38,771 nt of DNA from Moraxellaceae bacterium. GTDB taxonomy: Bacteria > Pseudomonadota > Gammaproteobacteria > Burkholderiales > Rhodocyclaceae. The stretch covers positions 1 through 38,771 of the forward strand of contig JAVHYF010000038.1 in NCBI GenBank assembly GCA_031119205.1, in the 5' to 3' direction. The notes under the pieces were generated by a model. The model did not search any database. It was given only the letters and a program-made list of their open reading frames with translations, and was not told the origin of the DNA. Both the position numbers and the translations under genes were made by a program. Within the stretch, counting starts at the first letter, position 1, and every line of letters starts with the position of its first letter. Of this stretch, positions 27,020-34,660 are shown in pieces.

Positions 27020-27141
27020 GAAGGCGTAACGAAATGAAGCGGAGCGGAGCGACGCGGTTCTGGCTAGGCGCATCGACGCAGACAGTAAAACTAGTACGGC
27101 AAGGCGATGCAACAACGCCAGAATCATTTCGTTGCGCCTTC
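27020..27141. repeat. Structured intergenic element, copy 2
   Basis: This is the second copy of the element at 23491-23590. Outer arms 27020-27037 and 27124-27141 are complementary over 18 bases with one T-G pair. Inner arms TTCTGGC (27058-27064) and GCCAGAA (27117-27123) enclose the conserved core, with inner stem GCATCG (27070-27075) / CGATGC (27105-27110). A 20-base GC-rich stretch (27038-27057) is unpaired on the left side only. The right arm abuts the stop codon of the minus-strand TauE/SafE gene, the same relation to a stop codon as copy 1. The outer arm sequences are unrelated to those of copy 1. Confidence 0.75.
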
Positions 27142-27897
27142 TCACTTGAACGCGTCCCACAACAGCTTGAGACCGGACAAGCCCAGCCCCGTGGTGGCAA
27201 TGAAGAAGAACGGCCGCTCCGGCACCAGGCGCTGCACGCGCACGCCCAGCCACACACCGAGCGGCGCCAGCGGCGCGAGGATGGCAGCGGTCAGCAGCAC
27301 GTCCGGCGTGAACAAGCCCAGCGCCGCATAGGGAAGCAGCTTGGCGAGGTTGATGAAGCCGAAAAACACCACCGTGGTGGCCACGAAAGTCTGCTTGGGC
27401 AGTTTGCGGCCCAGCAGGTACACCAGCACCGGCGGCCCACCGGCATGCGCCAGCGTGCTGGTCACGCCGGACACGGCGCCCCATATGCCACCGGCAACAC
27501 GGCCGGGCGTGTGATCCATCTTCAGCCTGGCGCGCAGACCGAACAGGCGGTCCAGCACGAAGACGATGGCAATCGTGCCGATGACGCCCTTCAGCGCGCG
27601 ATCGGACAGCAGGCCGAAGGCCAGCGTGCCCAGCACGATGCCGCACAGCGCACCGGGCACCGTGGCCCACAGGTCCTCCTTCGACCACTTGCCCCAGTAG
27701 GCGCGGATGCCGGAGGCATCCATCAGGCACAGGATGGGCAGCATCAGCGCCGCCGCCGTGCTGGCCGGCATGAACAACGCCAGCAAGGGCACCGCCACGC
27801 CACCGAGCGCGCTGCCGAATCCGCCCTTGGAAATACCGGTGAGCAATACCGCGAGGATCGCAATGGCCCAGGCTGCCGGGCCGAAGGTTTCGAACAT
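27142..27897 (-). CDS. TauE/SafE (TSUP) family membrane permease
   Basis: A 251-residue inner-membrane protein with about eight helices. The first repeat contains AVLLTGISKGGFGSALGGVAVPLLAL, and the second contains GAVSGVTSTLAHAGGPPVLVYLLG, the two characteristic TSUP glycine-rich motifs. Family members move sulfite, sulfoacetate or other anions; the substrate here is unknown. It is followed on the same strand by repeat element 2 and then the EamA transporter. The 166-base gap to the divergent YciI gene should hold its promoter. Confidence 0.9.
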   Translation of the reverse strand: MFETFGPAAWAIAILAVLLTGISKGGFGSALGGVAVPLLALFMPASTAAALMLPILCLMDASGIRAYWGKWSKEDLWATVPGALCGIVLGTLAFGLLSDRALKGVIGTIAIVFVLDRLFGLRARLKMDHTPGRVAGGIWGAVSGVTSTLAHAGGPPVLVYLLGRKLPKQTFVATTVVFFGFINLAKLLPYAALGLFTPDVLLTAAILAPLAPLGVWLGVRVQRLVPERPFFFIATTGLGLSGLKLLWDAFK

Positions 27898-28063
27898 GAT
27901 GTGAAGCCGGAAGGATGCACAAGGTGCGAGCGGCCAGGGCCGCAGGACCGCCGGTCAGGGACCGGGGGTGAGAGTGTAGCGCGTGAGCACATGCCTGCCG
28001 ACCGCGCCGGAGCATGGCAGACTCGCCAGCCCCTGATCACCCACGCACAGCGAGGCCGGCCCG

Positions 28064-28360
28064 ATGTTCGTCATCCATGTGAACTACAAGAAGCAGCTCA
28101 GCGAAGTGGACCGCTTCATCCCCGAGCACCGCGCCTTCCTCGCCCGCCACTACGCGGCCGGCACCTTCCTGCTGTCCGGCCCGCAGCAGCCGCGCACCGG
28201 TGGCGTGATCATCGCGCGTGGCTGTACGCGCGCAGTGCTGGAGGCCTTGCTGCAGGAAGACCCCTTCCATCGCGAAGGCATCGCGGACTACGTGATCACG
28301 GAGTTCCTGCCGAACCGCTCCGCGCCGGATCTCGCGCACTTCATCGAACTACAGGCTTGA
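28064..28360 (+). CDS. YciI family protein
   Basis: A 98-residue protein of the YciI fold, a ferredoxin-like alpha/beta barrel subunit. MFVIHVNYKKQLSEVDRFIPEHRAFL is followed by AAGTFLLSGPQQPRTGGVIIARG, and then by EDPFHREGIADYVITEF. The His-Asp pair expected in the putative active site is partly replaced here (PEHRAFL), as in many family members. Function is not established for most of the family. The gene ends with TGA directly against the stop of the convergent LysR gene, with no bases between. Confidence 0.87.
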   Translation: MFVIHVNYKKQLSEVDRFIPEHRAFLARHYAAGTFLLSGPQQPRTGGVIIARGCTRAVLEALLQEDPFHREGIADYVITEFLPNRSAPDLAHFIELQA

Positions 28361-29317
28361 TCACGCTACGGGGTAGTGCAGCCTCAACCACTGCTCCATG
28401 AAATCCACAAAGGCGCGCACCTTGGCGGACAGGTGGCGGCGCGTGGGGTACACCGCGTAGATCGTCAGCATCGGTGCGTCCCAGTCGGTGAGGATGCGTT
28501 GCAGCGCGCCCTCGTCCACCATGTGCTGCAGGATGAAGTCCGGCGCCGCAGTGATGCCCAGGCCCTGCGCGGCGAGTGCGCCGAGCAGCAAGCCGTTGTT
28601 GCCCTGGATGCGGCCGGAGATGCGCACGCTCTCCTTCTCCTGCTCGCCGCCGCCGGTGCCATCGCCCTTGCCTCCGCGCTTGCCCCCCTTTTTTCCTGCG
28701 GCCTTGCGCTGGAACACCCACTCCGGCGTCGAGGAGTACGCATACATCATGCATTCGTGCTGCAGCAGGTCGCGCGGGTGCTGCGGCTCGCCGCGCTGCT
28801 TCAGGTAGGCCTCGCCGGCGCATACCAGCATGCGCGCCTGGCCGATCGGCCGCGCCACGACGTTCTGCGTGCCCACGTTGCCGACGCGGATGGCGAGGTC
28901 CAGCCCGGCCTCGATCAGATCCACCGGGTGGTCCGACAGGGCCAGGTCGTAACCCAGCTCCGGATGCCTTGCGGAGAACTCGCCCAGCGCCGCGGGCAGG
29001 CGGTGGATGCCGAAGCTGGTCGGCGCGGTGAAGCGCAGCGTGCCGCGCAGGCGCGCCGTGCTGTGCGCCACCTGCTCCTCCATCTCTTCGAGGTCCGACA
29101 GCAGTTGCAGGCAGCGCTCGTAGTAGGCGCGGCCGTTGTCGGTAAGGCTGATCCGCCGCGTGGTGCGGTTGAGCAGGCGCGCATCCAGTAGCGCCTCCAG
29201 CTGCGCGACCTGGCGCGACACCGCGGAGGTCGACATGTCCAGCCGGTCTGCCGCAGCAGCAAAACTGCCCAGCTCCACCACCTTGCTGAATACGTTCATG
29301 GCTTCGAAACGATCCAT
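28361..29317 (-). CDS. LysR-family transcriptional regulator with a Lys/Gly-rich insertion
   Basis: A 318-residue LysR-type regulator. The winged helix-turn-helix covers about 1-60 (FAAAADRLDMSTSAVSRQVAQLE), followed by the effector-binding domain from about 92. At 205-229 it carries a low-complexity insert rich in lysine and glycine (KKGGKRGGKGDG, then TGGGEQEKE) not usual in the family; the rest aligns as a typical member. It is divergent from doxX, so it probably controls the doxX-gst-dioxygenase set and itself, by the usual LysR logic. The inducer is unknown; an aromatic or quinone compound is a reasonable guess from the neighbours. Confidence 0.92.
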   Translation of the reverse strand: MDRFEAMNVFSKVVELGSFAAAADRLDMSTSAVSRQVAQLEALLDARLLNRTTRRISLTDNGRAYYERCLQLLSDLEEMEEQVAHSTARLRGTLRFTAPTSFGIHRLPAALGEFSARHPELGYDLALSDHPVDLIEAGLDLAIRVGNVGTQNVVARPIGQARMLVCAGEAYLKQRGEPQHPRDLLQHECMMYAYSSTPEWVFQRKAAGKKGGKRGGKGDGTGGGEQEKESVRISGRIQGNNGLLLGALAAQGLGITAAPDFILQHMVDEGALQRILTDWDAPMLTIYAVYPTRRHLSAKVRAFVDFMEQWLRLHYPVA

Positions 29318-29330
29318 CGGGGCCTCCGCG

Positions 29331-29385
29331 GTTTATCCCTGAAAACGCAACAAACATTTGCCGTCAGCCGAGTTTATCTCCAAAC
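29331..29385. promoter_or_regulatory. Candidate LysR operator: paired GTTTATC motifs between lysR and doxX
   Basis: Two similar motifs, GTTTATCCCTGAAAAC from 29331 and GTTTATCTCCAAAC from 29372, lie in direct orientation 41 bases apart, close to four helical turns. ATCCCT and AGGGAT also form a spaced inverted pair. The position between the regulator and its divergent target operon fits a LysR control region. The assignment is inferred and no regulator-specific consensus is known to me. Confidence 0.35.
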
Positions 29386-29493
29386 AAGGGATGAGCAGAA
29401 TCCGCTCCATCGCTACCGCCCGTTGCTTCTGCTGCGGGGCGATGCAACCAGACACCGGGCAATACCGCCCGACCCGAAATCAGGAGAAACATC

Positions 29494-29958
29494 ATGAGCA
29501 ATCGTTCCAACAACTCGGCGGCCTCCGTGGCCTCCTCCGCCTCCGTCGCCAACGGCATCTTCGTCCTGCGCGTCGCGCTGGGCACCCTGCTTCTGGCCCA
29601 CGGCCTGCTGAAGCTGGTCGTCTTCACCCTGCCCGGTACCGCCGGCTTCTTCGCCTCCATCGGCCTGCCCGGCTTCCTGGCCTACCCGGTGGTGTTCGGT
29701 GAGGTGCTCGGTGGCATCGCGCTGATCGCCGGCTTCCAGACCCGCCTGGTGTCACTGCTGGCCCTGCCGATCCTGCTCGGCGCCGCCTGGGCACACGCCG
29801 GCAACGGCTGGGTGTTCAGCGCACCGAACGGTGGCTGGGAATTCCCGGTCTACCTGGTGGTGCTGGCCGCAGCGCAAGCCCTGCTCGGTAGCGGTGCCTA
29901 TGCCATCGACAACATCCGCCAGGGCAAGGGCGGTAATGTGAAGTTCGCAGCAGCCTGA
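29494..29958 (+). CDS. DoxX family membrane protein
   Basis: A 154-residue protein with four predicted transmembrane helices. A serine/asparagine-rich N-terminus (1-18) precedes FVLRVALGTLLLAHGLLKL. The central GFFASIGLPGFLAYPVVFGEVLGGIALIAGF is the DoxX core. Family members are linked to quinone- or thiol-related redox processes at the membrane. The ATG follows AGGAGAAAC. It is first in a likely doxX-gst-dioxygenase operon opposite the LysR gene. The precise role is unknown. Confidence 0.9.
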   Translation: MSNRSNNSAASVASSASVANGIFVLRVALGTLLLAHGLLKLVVFTLPGTAGFFASIGLPGFLAYPVVFGEVLGGIALIAGFQTRLVSLLALPILLGAAWAHAGNGWVFSAPNGGWEFPVYLVVLAAAQALLGSGAYAIDNIRQGKGGNVKFAAA

Positions 29959-29968
29959 GTACCGGCAC

Positions 29969-29996
29969 GCGCGACAACCCGACCGGGTTGTCGCGC
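29969..29996 (+). other. Hairpin downstream of doxX
   Basis: A 12-pair stem, GCGCGACAACCC with GGGTTGTCGCGC, has a GACC loop. It is followed by ATTTCC, too short a T tract for confident termination. It may attenuate or protect the transcript between doxX and the glutathione transferase gene. Confidence 0.5.
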
Positions 29997-30001
29997 ATTT
30001 C

Positions 30002-30025
30002 CACGTCTGCACGTCTGCACGTCTG
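30002..30025. repeat. Three tandem copies of CACGTCTG
   Basis: The 8-base unit CACGTCTG occurs three times in a row between doxX and the glutathione transferase gene, directly after the hairpin at 29969-29996. It is a perfect microsatellite-like repeat of unknown role. Confidence 0.8.
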
Positions 30026-30080
30026 CGCTCCGCACCACCGTCATCCCGCATTCCACCTACCACCGAGGAGAACCCCACCC

Positions 30081-30689
30081 ATGAAGCTCTACTACGCACC
30101 CGGCGTCTGCTCCCTGTCCCCGCACATCGTGCTGCGCGAAGCCGGCCTCGACTTCGAACTGGTCAAGGCCGACATCCGCGCCCACAAGCTGGAAGACGGC
30201 AGTGACTTCAACGCCGTCAATCCCAAGGGCTATGTGCCGGTTCTGGAACTCGACAACGGCGAACGCCTGACCGAAGGCCCGACCATCGTGCAGTACATCG
30301 CCGACCAGGCCCCCGCCTCGCAACTGGTACCGCCGCCCGGCACCATGGCGCGCTACCACCAGCAGGAATGGCTGGGCTTCATCAACTCCGAGCTGCACAA
30401 GGTGTTCGGCCCGCTGTGGAAGCCGACCACGCCGGAGGAGTACAAGGAAATCAGCCGCAACCAGCTGGCCACCCGCTTCGACTGGCTGGTGACGCAACTG
30501 GAAGGCAAGCAGTACCTCACTGGTGACGGTTTCACCGCCGCGGATGCCTACCTCTTCACCATCCTGAGCTGGACCCGTCCGCTCAAGATCGACATGGCCC
30601 GCTGGCCGGTGCTCACCGACTACATGGCGCGCGTGGCCGCCCGCCCCAAGGTGCAGGAAGCCCTGCGCGCCGAAGGCCTGTTGAAGTAA
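30081..30689 (+). CDS. Glutathione S-transferase
   Basis: A 202-residue cytosolic transferase resembling the bacterial beta class. The N-terminal thioredoxin-like domain opens MKLYYAPGVCSLSPHIVLREAGL, with C10 and S11/S13 at the usual catalytic positions. NPKGYVPVLEL and LTEGPTIVQYIAD form the glutathione-binding part. The helical C-terminal domain includes GDGFTAADAYLFTILSW. It lies between doxX and a dioxygenase under likely LysR control, suggesting detoxification of electrophilic or aromatic compounds. The substrate is not determinable here. Confidence 0.93.
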   Translation: MKLYYAPGVCSLSPHIVLREAGLDFELVKADIRAHKLEDGSDFNAVNPKGYVPVLELDNGERLTEGPTIVQYIADQAPASQLVPPPGTMARYHQQEWLGFINSELHKVFGPLWKPTTPEEYKEISRNQLATRFDWLVTQLEGKQYLTGDGFTAADAYLFTILSWTRPLKIDMARWPVLTDYMARVAARPKVQEALRAEGLLK

Positions 30690-30742
30690 GCGATACGCAA
30701 CAAGCGGGGCATGCCCCGCCCCTGCAACACCCGGAGATCATC

Positions 30743-31567
30743 ATGACTGCAGCATCCCGCGAAACGCTCCCCGTCCCAATGCCCGTCCTGTTCCTGTCAC
30801 ACGGCTCGCCGATGCAGGCGGTGCAGGACGACGCCGTCAGCCAGGCGTGGGCCACCGAGGCCCGTGCGCTGCCACGTCCGCGCGCGATCCTGATGGTCTC
30901 CGCCCACTGGGAGAGCGGCGTGCCGCTGCTCACCGGCAGTACACAGCCGGAGACCATCCACGACTTCGGCGGCTTTCCGCCGGAGCTGTACCGCCTGCGC
31001 TACGCCGCGCCCGGCGCACCGGACGTCGCGCAACGCGCGCAAGCCCTGTTGAAGCAGGCGGATTTCTGCGCCGGCATCGACGGCACCCGTGGCCTCGATC
31101 ACGGCGCCTGGGTGCCGCTGCTGCACATGTACCCGCAGGCCGACACCCCGGTGCTGCAGTTGTCGGTGCAACCGATGATGGGCGCGGCCCATCACGTCGC
31201 GCTGGGCCGCGCCATCGCGCCACTCGCCAGCGAGGGCGTGCTCATCGTCGCCAGCGGTCACATGACGCACAACCTGCGTCAGTATTTCCACCGCGACCGC
31301 AGCGCCGTGCAGCAGAACCGCGACTTCCGCGACTGGGTGGACGCCCGCATCACCGCCCACCATCTCGCCGCGCTGACCGCCTGGGAGGCAGAAGCCCCCT
31401 ACGCACGCGGCGCGCACCCGACGACCGAGCACTTCATGCCCTTGTTCGTGGCGCTGGGCGCGGCAGGCGCGCACTACGACAGCACGCTGCTGGTGCAGGG
31501 CTACACCGGCGACGTGCTGGCGATGGATGCTTACCGCTTCGCGCAAGCGGCGTCGCAGGCAGCTTGA
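30743..31567 (+). CDS. DODA-type (class III extradiol) dioxygenase, YgiD-like
   Basis: A 274-residue enzyme of the LigB/DODA extradiol dioxygenase family, which opens catechol-like rings using a non-haem metal; E. coli YgiD is a 4,5-DOPA dioxygenase. SHGSP carries H20, SAHWE carries H55, GLDHGAWVPL carries H120, SGHMTHNL carries H173 and H176, and TEHFMPL carries H230. H20, H55, H173 and H230 are the expected metal ligands or catalytic residues. The ATG follows CCGGAGATC. It probably closes the LysR-controlled doxX-gst operon. The natural substrate is unknown. Confidence 0.9.
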   Translation: MTAASRETLPVPMPVLFLSHGSPMQAVQDDAVSQAWATEARALPRPRAILMVSAHWESGVPLLTGSTQPETIHDFGGFPPELYRLRYAAPGAPDVAQRAQALLKQADFCAGIDGTRGLDHGAWVPLLHMYPQADTPVLQLSVQPMMGAAHHVALGRAIAPLASEGVLIVASGHMTHNLRQYFHRDRSAVQQNRDFRDWVDARITAHHLAALTAWEAEAPYARGAHPTTEHFMPLFVALGAAGAHYDSTLLVQGYTGDVLAMDAYRFAQAASQAA

Positions 31568-31575
31568 TGTACTAC

Positions 31576-32157
31576 TCAGGCCCGCACCGGCGCGCGCCGG
31601 AAGAGGCCGGGGTAGTCGACCACGATGCCTTCGTCATCCATCTGAAGCTCCACGCGGAATCCGCTGCCATCGAGGCTCTCGAACAGGTAGCGGTGCTCCG
31701 TCAGCCGCGTGTAGGCCTGCGCGAGCGGTTCGACTTTCAGCGCCGGCGCGCTCACCCAGGCCATGCGGAACTCGCGACGCTCGCCGATGGCGAGCGGCAC
31801 GCGGCGGATCGGAAAGCTGTTGGTGAAAGGTGTCGGCCAGATGTCGATGTCGAGACAACCATCGAGCGCCGGCAAAGGTCCGTCCCCGTTCCACCAGCAG
31901 CCTTCGCCATCGGTGTGCAGCGCCAGCCTGCGCGTCCCGCTCGCCACAGTGACCGCCAAGTCCGCTTCGCGCAGGCGCCAGGCCTCGTCCCACATCAGGC
32001 GGTAGTGCAGCCGGAAGGGCTGGTCCGCTTCGTCGAAAGCCAGCAGCGTGCTGTCCGCAGCGCCGTCCTGCAAGAGCAGATGCTCCAGCCCCGCACCTGG
32101 CAGGCGCGCGTGCCACAACGGCGTCCAGCAGAAGGTACGAGAGGATCGATCCGGCAT
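31576..32157 (-). CDS. Putative glycolipid-binding domain protein
   Basis: A 193-residue protein beginning MPDRSSRTFCWTPL, of the putative glycolipid-binding family related to Pseudomonas PA1994. LEHLLLQDG near 22-30, LHYRLMWDEAWRLREADL near 48-65, DGCLDIDIWPTPFTNSFPIRR near 97-117 and the late RYLFESL are typical. No signal peptide is visible. It is convergent with the dioxygenase gene (8 bases apart) and divergent from the spermidine-synthase-like gene. The in-frame extension upstream of the chosen ATG shows no family likeness. Biological function is unproven. Confidence 0.82.
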   Translation of the reverse strand: MPDRSSRTFCWTPLWHARLPGAGLEHLLLQDGAADSTLLAFDEADQPFRLHYRLMWDEAWRLREADLAVTVASGTRRLALHTDGEGCWWNGDGPLPALDGCLDIDIWPTPFTNSFPIRRVPLAIGERREFRMAWVSAPALKVEPLAQAYTRLTEHRYLFESLDGSGFRVELQMDDEGIVVDYPGLFRRAPVRA

Positions 32158-32300
32158 CGGCGCATTCCCGGTGAAGACAGCCGCGGCTTGCGGCAGGCAC
32201 ATGCTGCGCCCCGCCGCGCACCGGCAGCAAGCCTCGCGGTGGAGCCAGCGTGCATCGATTTGCCGCGCCGCGCACGATGCGTTAGCGTGCAGCCCCTGCG

Positions 32301-33227
32301 ATGAATGACCAATCACACGCCTCGCCCACCTCAGATGATTCGCACGCTTCGCGCGAGTCACCCAACCCGCCCGATCCGCCCGGCTGGATCAGCATCCCCG
32401 CCAGCCTGCTGAACGAAGCCGGCGTCGTGCGCCTGCGCGAGAGCCCCGAGCGCAACCGCCAGCTGCTCGTGCGCCAGTTGCTGGACGGCATCTATCCCCA
32501 CCCCTTCGTGCTGGACGACGGCAAGGTGCGCCGCCTGCACTTCACGCTGCGCCTGGTGCAGAGCGAGATGCGCATAGCCGCGCCGTGGGAGCTGGCGGTC
32601 GCCTACACGCAGGCCATGCTCGGCTTCCTGCTGTTCCAGCCCGCGCCCAAGCACATCGTCATCGTCGGCCTCGGCGGCGGCTCGCTCACCAAGTACTGCC
32701 ATCGCCACTGCCCGCGCAGCCGCATCACCACCGTGGAAGTGAGCGAAGGCGTCATCGCCTGTCGCGACTGGTTCCTGCTGCCGCCCGACGACGAACGCCT
32801 TCGCATCCGCCAACAGGACGCCGCCGACTACTTCGCAGGCGATCCCGACGGTGCCGACGCCATTCTGCTGGACGCCTACGACGAGGACGGCGTCGCCCCC
32901 CAGCTGTGCACCGCCGCCTTCTACGCGAACGCACGCGCCCACCTCAAGCCGCGCGGGGTGCTGGTCGCCAACATCTCCGGCCACAGCCAGACTGCCGAGA
33001 CGCACATCGCGCTGATGCGCGAAGCCTTCAACGGCCGCATCGCCATCGCCGATGTCAGCGCCGACGGCAACCGCATCGTCTACGCCTTCAACGACCCCAC
33101 TTTCCCCCCCGACTGGAAACGCCTCGCCCGCGCCGCCCGCATGCTCGGCGACGCCCACCCCTGCGATTTCATGCGCCTGCTGCGGGACCTGGAGCGCAGC
33201 GTGCAGCGCGACCGCCGGCGACGTTGA
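32301..33227 (+). CDS. Spermidine synthase-like protein
   Basis: A 308-residue protein with the polyamine synthase/SAM-dependent methyltransferase-like fold. IVGLGGGSLTKYC places the nucleotide-binding glycine loop at 123-128, VEVSEGVIA follows at 145-153, and LLDAYDEDGVAPQL near 190-203 stands where spermidine synthases have the catalytic aspartates. The first 30 residues are a proline/serine-rich extension. Such stand-alone, SpeE-related proteins often lack proven aminopropyl transferase activity, and no speD lies nearby, so I give no symbol. The neighbours suggest no pathway. Confidence 0.8.
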   Translation: MNDQSHASPTSDDSHASRESPNPPDPPGWISIPASLLNEAGVVRLRESPERNRQLLVRQLLDGIYPHPFVLDDGKVRRLHFTLRLVQSEMRIAAPWELAVAYTQAMLGFLLFQPAPKHIVIVGLGGGSLTKYCHRHCPRSRITTVEVSEGVIACRDWFLLPPDDERLRIRQQDAADYFAGDPDGADAILLDAYDEDGVAPQLCTAAFYANARAHLKPRGVLVANISGHSQTAETHIALMREAFNGRIAIADVSADGNRIVYAFNDPTFPPDWKRLARAARMLGDAHPCDFMRLLRDLERSVQRDRRRR

Positions 33228-33276
33228 TCCGACAGCCATCACGCCGGTGGGCATAACGCACCACCATGTGTGCAAG

Positions 33277-33675
33277 CTAGACCGTCAGCTCCAGACGATT
33301 GCCCTCGGGGTCCAGCACCACACTCTCGTAGTAACCATCACCCGTACGCCGCGGGCCATCCAGCACGGCCAGGCCCTCCGCACGCAACTGCGCCGTGAGC
33401 TGATCCACCGCCGCCTCCGATCCCAACGAAATCGCCAGATGCGTCAGCCCCATGCGCTGCGCACCCGGCGCGTGCTCGACCGGATTCAAGGTGGAAGTCG
33501 ACATCAGCTCGATGCGCGCACCCGCGCCGAAGTCCAGGAACCTCGACCTGAAACCCTTCGCGGGGTTCTCGTAGGGCGCGCCGACCTGCGCGCCGAACAC
33601 GCGCTGGTAGAAGGCACAAAGACCATCAAGGTCTCGCGCCCACAGCGCGACATGTTCGATACGGATGCTGCTCAT
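33277..33675 (-). CDS. VOC/glyoxalase family protein
   Basis: A 132-residue protein with one vicinal-oxygen-chelate domain. IEHVALWARDLDGLCAFYQRVFG near 6-28 gives the first metal-site histidine H8, MGLTHLAISLGSE near 75-87 gives H79, and SVVLDPEGNRLEL near the end carries the last glutamate. Functions in the family range from glyoxalase to resistance proteins, and this one cannot be placed. The ATG follows GGGAGG. Its start lies 19 bases beyond the stop of the DUF1801 gene, so the pair is probably one operon. Confidence 0.88.
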   Translation of the reverse strand: MSSIRIEHVALWARDLDGLCAFYQRVFGAQVGAPYENPAKGFRSRFLDFGAGARIELMSTSTLNPVEHAPGAQRMGLTHLAISLGSEAAVDQLTAQLRAEGLAVLDGPRRTGDGYYESVVLDPEGNRLELTV

Positions 33676-33694
33676 TGAAGGCCTCCCTGCACAG

Positions 33695-34051
33695 TCATGC
33701 CCCGGCTTCCTTGCACGAGGCCCACGCGAGTCGTTCCACCAGATCGTCCGGAATCGGCTTGCGCAGCGTGAAGGTGATGCCGGTCTTCGTCGCCTTCAAC
33801 CCGGCCGCAGCGATTTCCCCGGCATGCGCGGCGATGGCGCCCGGCAGGAGATACAGCCCGCACTGCTTGCTGAATGCCGCATAACCCGCGACCACCGTGC
33901 CACCAATGCGGAAGCCCGGCATGTTGTAGGCCACGACCTCCTCCGCGTCCGGCAAGGTGCGGGCCAGCAGTTCGCGCAAACGTTGCAGCGAGGGACGGAA
34001 GGGCTCGAGCGCGGTGGCGATGTAGGTGTCGTGGTTGGTGATCGTCGTCAT
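33695..34051 (-). CDS. DUF1801/YdhG-like protein
   Basis: A 118-residue cytoplasmic protein resembling DUF1801 (YdhG/YdaT-type) proteins, which have a frataxin-like fold. RELLARTLPDAEEVVAYNMPGFRIGG near 26-51 and AFSKQCGLYLLPG near 60-72 are typical, and TFTLRKPIPDDLVERL is the usual C-terminal stretch. An iron-related role has been proposed for some relatives but is not shown by this sequence. The start at 34051 is family-like; the frame continues upstream without similarity. It is co-oriented with the VOC gene. Confidence 0.85.
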   Translation of the reverse strand: MTTITNHDTYIATALEPFRPSLQRLRELLARTLPDAEEVVAYNMPGFRIGGTVVAGYAAFSKQCGLYLLPGAIAAHAGEIAAAGLKATKTGITFTLRKPIPDDLVERLAWASCKEAGA

Positions 34052-34121
34052 GGCGGTGACTTGCTCCTGATTCCGGTGCCACAGGTTCAGTTCGGCCAGC
34101 TCGCCCCTCGCAAGCAACAAA

Positions 34122-34532
34122 TTACGCCGCCTTGCGCCGCATGAATATCGGCCCGGCCGCCAGGAACGCCACCCCTATCAAAACCGCTGGCCACGGCGGT
34201 CCGTCCTTCTCAAAGACGAAATCGCCTGGATTATTGGGGTCATAGAAGACCTTTACCTGCTTCCCGGACGTGAAGTCGCCAACAAGCTCTCCTGGGAACG
34301 GTCGCCGCCGCGAAATCACGCGGCCGCCGGTGGTCTCAAAAGTGAAGTTGGCAGAATAGGTCGTCAGCAATCCCGACTTTGTCCTGGTGTATTGGTCTGG
34401 TGCCTGGATTGTTGCAACAACCCCGCTCGATTTTGTACGAGACATCTTGAGCCACTCCTTCGCGCCTATCGTCAAGACCGACAGGCCTACAACAATGCTC
34501 AGGACGCCAAAGATCACATTGCGACAGATCAC
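34122..34532 (-). CDS. DUF3592-type small membrane protein
   Basis: A 136-residue protein with two hydrophobic helices (about 6-25 and 113-130) flanking an extracytoplasmic beta-rich segment. SGVVATIQAPDQY, FETTGGRV and GKQVKVFYDPNNPGDFVFE are the usual DUF3592 signatures. The function of the family is not known. The start is a GTG with GGAGTGA upstream. Base composition drops in GC from here to about 35200, unlike the neighbouring genes, hinting at separate origin. Confidence 0.8.
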   Translation of the reverse strand: MICRNVIFGVLSIVVGLSVLTIGAKEWLKMSRTKSSGVVATIQAPDQYTRTKSGLLTTYSANFTFETTGGRVISRRRPFPGELVGDFTSGKQVKVFYDPNNPGDFVFEKDGPPWPAVLIGVAFLAAGPIFMRRKAA

Positions 34533-34660
34533 GCTGATTCACTCCATCCAGTGAGTGGCTGACGTTGACGCAGGAGGGCTCGCGAGTGCGGGCCCTGTCG
34601 GTGGAAGGGCTTTGCTGATGATTGCTGCATTGAGCCCTGCCCGCTCTTGACGCTCCGCGA

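Noticed and set aside
26542-28401. Plus-strand open frame of about 619 codons across the EamA, TauE/SafE and YciI region
   Set aside because: It spans two well-supported minus-strand transporters and repeat element 2, and its arginine/glutamine-rich translation has no domain.
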